Part shown: piece by piece, positions 60,485-64,000 of the stretch
How positions within the stretch are numbered: the stretch's first letter is position 1
How the letters are laid out: every line of letters begins with the position of its first letter
Made by a program: the position numbers and the translations under genes
The notes under the pieces: model-generated
Databases searched by the model: none
What the model was told of the DNA's origin: nothing
Seen by the model: only the letters and a program-made list of their open reading frames with translations
DNA from: Candidatus Geocrenenecus sp. JGI 0000106-J15
GTDB taxonomy: Archaea > Thermoproteota > Nitrososphaeria_A > Caldarchaeales > Wolframiiraptoraceae
DNA length: 64,000 nt
Reading direction: 5' to 3'
Assembly (NCBI GenBank): GCA_000405685.1
Contig: ASPF01000012.1
Span: 1-64,000 of the forward strand

Positions 60485-61467
60485 CTTGGAACACCAACCA
60501 TTATTATCTGTGGTGCTTCATGAAGCCTAGGAGGTCTAGCAGGCTTTCTCAATACTACAGCTCTCTTAGGAACTCCTGGAACTGTTCCCTCCAGTATTAC
60601 TGCCTCTGTTCTAACTACTCCGAAGTGGGGATATCCACCTTTAGGTGTATATTCTAAACCACTCTCACTATATGTGAGTATTCTCTTATTGTATTCTGTT
60701 CTACGATGATATCCCATCTGTCCTGCTCTTGGAACAGTATATGTTACATAGGCTGGGCTTCTACCACCTATTGCTCCAACCTCTCTCCTAGTCTTCCTCT
60801 TCTTCCTAGGCTGTATCTTCACTTTATGTCTACCTACTACTCCTTCGAATCCTTTACCTCTAGATACAGCTATAACATCTATGAACTCTCCATTATTGAA
60901 GACTTCAGAGATTTTTACTTCCTTACCAAGTCTATTAATAGCATATTCTAGTGCTTTATCTAGTGGTCCACCTACTTTTATCTCGATGAGGTCTACCTTC
61001 TTCTTAGATAATCCAGCCAGCTTAGGTCTTGCAAGAGCTATTACTCTAATCTCCTTCAAATTATCGAGGCTACTCTTTAATTTCTCTAATTTTTCTTTCT
61101 CATTAGGTCTCCAAGTAGGAATACTTTTCTTGATCTCTTCAGGTAGATTACTAGCCCAGACTCTTGTATACTCTTTTAATGCACCATTCTCCTCAGTATA
61201 TCCAACTATTCCTGCGATGATTATTGGAGGTGTAGCTATTACTGTTCCTACTTTTGCTACTTCAAGACCTTGAGTGGGAGAATTCGGTATATTATCTATA
61301 TAGTAGACCGTTGTATGTCCAGCTTTATATCCTATGAATCCGAGTAGCTTAGGTTCACCATCGTATGGAGGCCAATACTTTACACGGGGAACTATACGGC
61401 TAGCTCTACCTCTAGGAAGATATGCTAGCGAGCTCCTCCTAGGAGCAGACTGTTTTCTATGACCCAT
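60481..61467 (-). CDS. rpl3: 50S ribosomal protein uL3
   Basis: A 328-residue archaeal uL3: GHRKQSAPRRSSLAYLPRGR at the start, LLGFIGYKAGHTTVYYIDN, then the central loop VSRGKGFEGVVGRHKVKIQP and QMGYHRRTEYNKRILTYSES reaching the peptidyl transferase centre. First gene of the rpl3-rpl4-rpl23 operon, read leftward. The SPOUT methyltransferase usually found before rpl3 in archaea is not here, but at 36.5 kb. Confidence 0.97.
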   Translation of the reverse strand: MGHRKQSAPRRSSLAYLPRGRASRIVPRVKYWPPYDGEPKLLGFIGYKAGHTTVYYIDNIPNSPTQGLEVAKVGTVIATPPIIIAGIVGYTEENGALKEYTRVWASNLPEEIKKSIPTWRPNEKEKLEKLKSSLDNLKEIRVIALARPKLAGLSKKKVDLIEIKVGGPLDKALEYAINRLGKEVKISEVFNNGEFIDVIAVSRGKGFEGVVGRHKVKIQPRKKRKTRREVGAIGGRSPAYVTYTVPRAGQMGYHRRTEYNKRILTYSESGLEYTPKGGYPHFGVVRTEAVILEGTVPGVPKRAVVLRKPARPPRLHEAPQIIMVGVPR

Positions 61468-61650
61468 AAACCCTCTACTAATCCATCCATCTAGACCTCT
61501 ACAATAAAAACGTATCTACGATAGATCGATACGTTAATCACATACTATATATTTGACATAATCTTCTACATCCTGTTCACAATCGCTCTTAAGAGATGAT
61601 GATAAACAGTTTATAGCTTAGCTTCTCAATCTATTCTTAAGGTAGCTTGG

Positions 61651-62088
61651 TTGACTAAAATAGATAAGAATGTTTTCCAGAAGCTCATTAGAGAGGTGGC
61701 TGAAGCTATTGAAGAAGTTAGAGAAATTATTTCTCTAGATGTAGATACTTTTCTGAATGATAGAAGAGCAAGATTCAGTCTAAGGTATAGTATAGTATTG
61801 ATCGTTGAGTCTTTAGCAGATATAGCTGTAGCCATTCTAGAAAAAGACTTTAACGAGGTTGTTGAATCTTACAGAGATGCCATAACGAAGTTAAGAGATA
61901 AGCGTGTACTGGAAAGCAGAGTCGCAGAGTCCATAGCAAGACTTGTAAGTTTGAGAAACCTAATAGTTCATAGGTATTGGGCAGTTGATGATCTGAAGAT
62001 TTATGAATCTGCTAAAAGCAGTGGAATAGAGAATATTGAGAGATTCATAGAAGAGGTGTCGAGATACGTCGAGGTTAAGGATGATTGA
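61651..62088 (+). CDS. HepT-type HEPN toxin
   Basis: A 145-residue HepT-like protein starting at TTG 61651: LIREVAEAIEEVREIISLDV, then SIVLIVESLADIAVAILEKD, and the active site RLVSLRNLIVHRYWAVDDLK with R-x4-H-x-Y complete. HepT toxins are RNases inactivated by polyAMPylation of the Tyr in this motif by MntA. It overlaps the following MntA-like gene by eight bases. This is the DUF86 branch of HEPN and differs from the four other HEPN proteins in the window. Confidence 0.85.
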   Translation: MTKIDKNVFQKLIREVAEAIEEVREIISLDVDTFLNDRRARFSLRYSIVLIVESLADIAVAILEKDFNEVVESYRDAITKLRDKRVLESRVAESIARLVSLRNLIVHRYWAVDDLKIYESAKSSGIENIERFIEEVSRYVEVKDD

Positions 62089-62494
62089 AGAATCTAGAAG
62101 GAAGACGAAGATTCTCAGTGTTCATGAGAAGAGAGAGATTATAAAATTATTGAAAGAAGCATTCAATAATATTGATGAAGTCTCTTTAGCTATAATTCAT
62201 GGAGGATTTATAGAATGTAGAGTCTTCCGAGATATCGATATAGCGTTGTATCTCTCATGTGTTCCTCTTAGAGAAGACGTTCTTGAAGAAGTTAGAGAAG
62301 CATTAGAGAAGAAGCTTGATATCGCAATCGATATACAGATTTTGAATTATGCTCCACCTAGGTTTATTGTAAAAGCTTTAAAGAATGGCTTGATAATCGT
62401 TGAAAAAGTCCCTGGGTTTAGGGGAATCTTATTTATACATGCACTCGAAGAACTGAATAGACTTAAAAGACCTAGAAATATTAAACTTATCTAA
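62081..62494 (+). CDS. MntA-like nucleotidyltransferase, partner of the HepT-type toxin
   Basis: A 137-residue minimal nucleotidyltransferase. VSLAIIHGGFIECRVFRDID stands where GSRARG...SDID is expected: the first Ser is replaced by Gly (HGG), but DIDIALYL keeps the Asp pair. The C-terminus (PPRFIVKALKNGLIIVEKVP) is normal. It should modify the upstream HepT and act as antitoxin; the changed glycine motif makes activity less certain. Confidence 0.82.
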   Translation: MIEESRRKTKILSVHEKREIIKLLKEAFNNIDEVSLAIIHGGFIECRVFRDIDIALYLSCVPLREDVLEEVREALEKKLDIAIDIQILNYAPPRFIVKALKNGLIIVEKVPGFRGILFIHALEELNRLKRPRNIKLI

Positions 62495-62508
62495 TAAATC
62501 TCAGGGGT

Positions 62509-63147
62509 TTATCTTCTCGTTTCTAGAGATTTGATAGCCTGCGCTGCAAGCTGGGAGATCTTTACTTCTCCAAAAAATCCATCATAGTAGATTTTAACGA
62601 TAGACTCATCATTTAGCATGTTCTTTAGTTTAGATAAAGCTTGATCAATCTTTAACTCTTGTATAGTTTTAATAGTATATGCTCTAGTCTCAGGGTCAGG
62701 GTCATCGAGTAGTTCTAGTAGTCTATCTTTTAAGTTTATTTTAGCTTCTAGAATTCTTCTACCTATTCTTCCTAGAGAATAGATTACATATTTCATTTTT
62801 AGTTCCGGGTTTTCTATAAGGGAGGCAGTAGGATTGATGAAGTCGTTGAAGTCTTCTTCCATGATTCTACCGATTTCTCCAACTACTATTGGTGCACCCA
62901 TACAGTAGCCTCCATTCTCTTCATTCATGTACCAGAACATTCTTCTAATAGTCTCCTTGGCGGTCTCAGGCTCATCTCTATAGAGATATCTGCAGATATA
63001 TCCTATAGCTTCTGCAGCTCTAAACATATATAATTCATCACCATAGAGGTAGGAGATCAATATAGATAACGTCTTCTTAACGTTACCTATCTTTACGAGT
63101 TTATCGAATTCTCTATTTTCTAGAATCTTAAGTATCTCTTTCTTCAT
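62509..63147 (-). CDS. HEAT-repeat protein (DVU0298-like)
   Basis: The preferred start at ATG 63147 (MKKEILKILENREFDKLVKI) overlaps the stop of the Lrp-type gene by four bases; the frame is open 16 codons further. The chain is made of HEAT-like helical pairs (ELYMFRAAEAIGYICRYLYR; YVIYSLGRIGRRILEAKINL; DPDPETRAYTIKTIQELKID), and carries the group motif GAPIVVGEIGRIMEEDFNDF. Such proteins are scaffolds of unknown function in archaea and sulfate reducers. Translationally coupled to the regulator upstream. Confidence 0.78.
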   Translation of the reverse strand: MKKEILKILENREFDKLVKIGNVKKTLSILISYLYGDELYMFRAAEAIGYICRYLYRDEPETAKETIRRMFWYMNEENGGYCMGAPIVVGEIGRIMEEDFNDFINPTASLIENPELKMKYVIYSLGRIGRRILEAKINLKDRLLELLDDPDPETRAYTIKTIQELKIDQALSKLKNMLNDESIVKIYYDGFFGEVKISQLAAQAIKSLETRR

Positions 63148-63632
63148 ATCTTTTCTTCTTTTATCATTTTTTCTAGAAGCTGGGTCGGTCTCCATTCTTC
63201 TTTAATAGTATCGAGGACGATGTATGTAATAGTCCTTTCTACATGCTCGTTTGCTAGTAATGTTTTAATGAATGTGCTTAATTCTTCTCTATCTTTAAAT
63301 CTTGCAAGGATTACTGAGTCGGATTCTCCTGTTACATCATAGACACCATGTACGTTCGGATATGAAGCAATCAATTTTTGGACTTCAAGTAGTTTTCCAT
63401 GTCTTATTCTTACATGGATTACTGCCGACAAAGTGTAGCCAATCTTAACGGGATCAATTAAGGCTATGTACCCCTTGATTACACCATTCTTCTCTAATGC
63501 TTCTACACGAGAGACAATGGTTGAGACAGATACACCTATCTTCTCGGCGATCTTCCTAAAACTAGCTCTACCATCACGGAGAAGCTCAGCAAGTATCTTA
63601 TAATCAAGATCATCTAGAGCTACCTGAACCAT
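63144..63632 (-). CDS. Lrp/AsnC-family transcriptional regulator
   Basis: A 162-residue regulator: DLDYKILAELLRDGRASFRK, IAEKIGVSVSTIVSRVEALE (winged HTH), GVIKGYIALIDPVKIGYTLS, then the RAM ligand domain with VYDVTGESDSVILARFKDRE. These proteins form octamers and sense amino acids or related molecules. Following the ATGA overlap, a HEAT-repeat protein is encoded, so the two may share a job. The TATA-like element lies near 63650-63665. Confidence 0.92.
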   Translation of the reverse strand: MVQVALDDLDYKILAELLRDGRASFRKIAEKIGVSVSTIVSRVEALEKNGVIKGYIALIDPVKIGYTLSAVIHVRIRHGKLLEVQKLIASYPNVHGVYDVTGESDSVILARFKDREELSTFIKTLLANEHVERTITYIVLDTIKEEWRPTQLLEKMIKEEKI

Positions 63633-63747
63633 AATCTAGTAACTCTCCAAGAGATATAGGGAAGCCTTCAGTTAATATGTCTTACGAGTATTTCAATCAA
63701 AGCAAGCATTAATAATCGCTTCTTGAATTTATTTTTCCTATAAGCTG

Positions 63748-63918
63748 ATGGAGAACCTCATAATATCCGCTAAGGAGCTACTTGATTGTTTAGGGAGTGA
63801 TTTCAGGAACAGATTAGATAAGTTAAGTATTGTAGTTCTTGAAGAAGCTTACAATAAGATGAAGGATAAAGAGTTGGAGAGGCTACGGAAGGTGTGGAAG
63901 GAGTTAATAGATGAATAA
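63748..63918 (+). CDS. Small helical ORF of 56 residues
   Basis: ATG 63748 to TAA 63918 encodes MENLIISAKELLDCLGSDFR, then NRLDKLSIVVLEEAYNKMKD and KELERLRKVWKELIDE. It is charged and helical, with a hydrophobic seam, and is preceded by a TATA-like TTTATTTTTCC at about 63729-63739 at the correct distance for a leaderless start. I do not recognise a family. The clean end and coding-like composition favour a real gene. Confidence 0.45.
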   Translation: MENLIISAKELLDCLGSDFRNRLDKLSIVVLEEAYNKMKDKELERLRKVWKELIDE

Positions 63919-64000
63919 GTTAAGCTTTAAGTCTCAGACAAATTATTTTTGATACTTTAAGTTTTAAGTTATTCAGATATCAGTCTATTAGAGTGTCGTC

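Noticed and set aside
1..64000. CRISPR arrays or cas genes
   Set aside because: No regularly spaced repeats with unique spacers and no Cas motifs were found on either strand.

Overview
The window is archaeal and most likely comes from a thermophilic member of the Thermoproteota/TACK group. It carries uL2, uL3, uL4, uL23 and uS19 in archaeal form, an Lhr-type helicase, archease, a SPOUT RNA methyltransferase of the archaeal uL3-linked type, TrpB2, an intron-containing tRNA-Ser, a PaREP1-family protein, and promoters whose TATA boxes sit about 25 bases ahead of nearly leaderless starts. Arginine is mostly AGA/AGG and the DNA is AT-rich. I cannot name a genus from sequence alone.

Layout. 1-7.1 kb: end of a metallo-beta-lactamase-fold protein, Lhr helicase, a two-HTH regulator, a tiny membrane protein, a MinD/ParA-like ATPase, an EVE-like protein and a small membrane protein. 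7.2-11.7 kb: an IS6-like element with a nonsense-mutated transposase, an acylphosphatase fused to a heptad coiled coil, two coiled-coil/nuclease-like (DUF3782-type) paralogues, a retropepsin-like protein and an intact VapBC pair. 12.0-20.9 kb: one giant 2937-residue surface (S-layer-type) protein. 20.9-33.1 kb: an accessory zone with MNT/HEPN toxin-antitoxin pairs, tRNA-Ser, an archaeo-eukaryotic primase-like protein, a PRTase-like protein, and many decayed genes (PaREP1, VapBC, retropepsin-like, DUF3782-type, tyrosine integrase). uS19 lies inside this zone and carries an unusual insertion. 33.3-39.0 kb: mostly housekeeping (TrpB2, uL2, SPOUT methyltransferase, archease) plus a third DUF3782-type gene and a secreted, membrane-anchored protein. 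39.5-55.0 kb: a decayed VapBC, then a surface-polysaccharide/glycoprotein cluster (GalU, epimerase, Ugd, several GT4 enzymes, polytopic glycosyltransferases, a Wzx-like flippase), of which three genes are frame-broken. 55.1-56.1 kb: an intact IS1595-family element with perfect 8-bp target duplication. 56.5-64 kb: three more MNT/HEPN pairs, the uL3-uL4-uL23 operon, a HEAT-repeat protein, an Lrp/AsnC regulator and a small ORF.

The genes group into three themes: the cell surface (giant S-layer protein and sugar-nucleotide/glycan cluster), a dense set of toxin-antitoxin pairs (five MNT/HEPN pairs, one intact and three broken VapBC) together with mobile-element remains, and scattered housekeeping islands with the ribosomal operon split into three places. 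The observations most worth checking are a 22-codon structured insertion in uS19, the family of coiled-coil nuclease-like proteins that grow by exact DNA repeats, the acylphosphatase-coil fusion, and an expanded and decaying retropepsin-like family.
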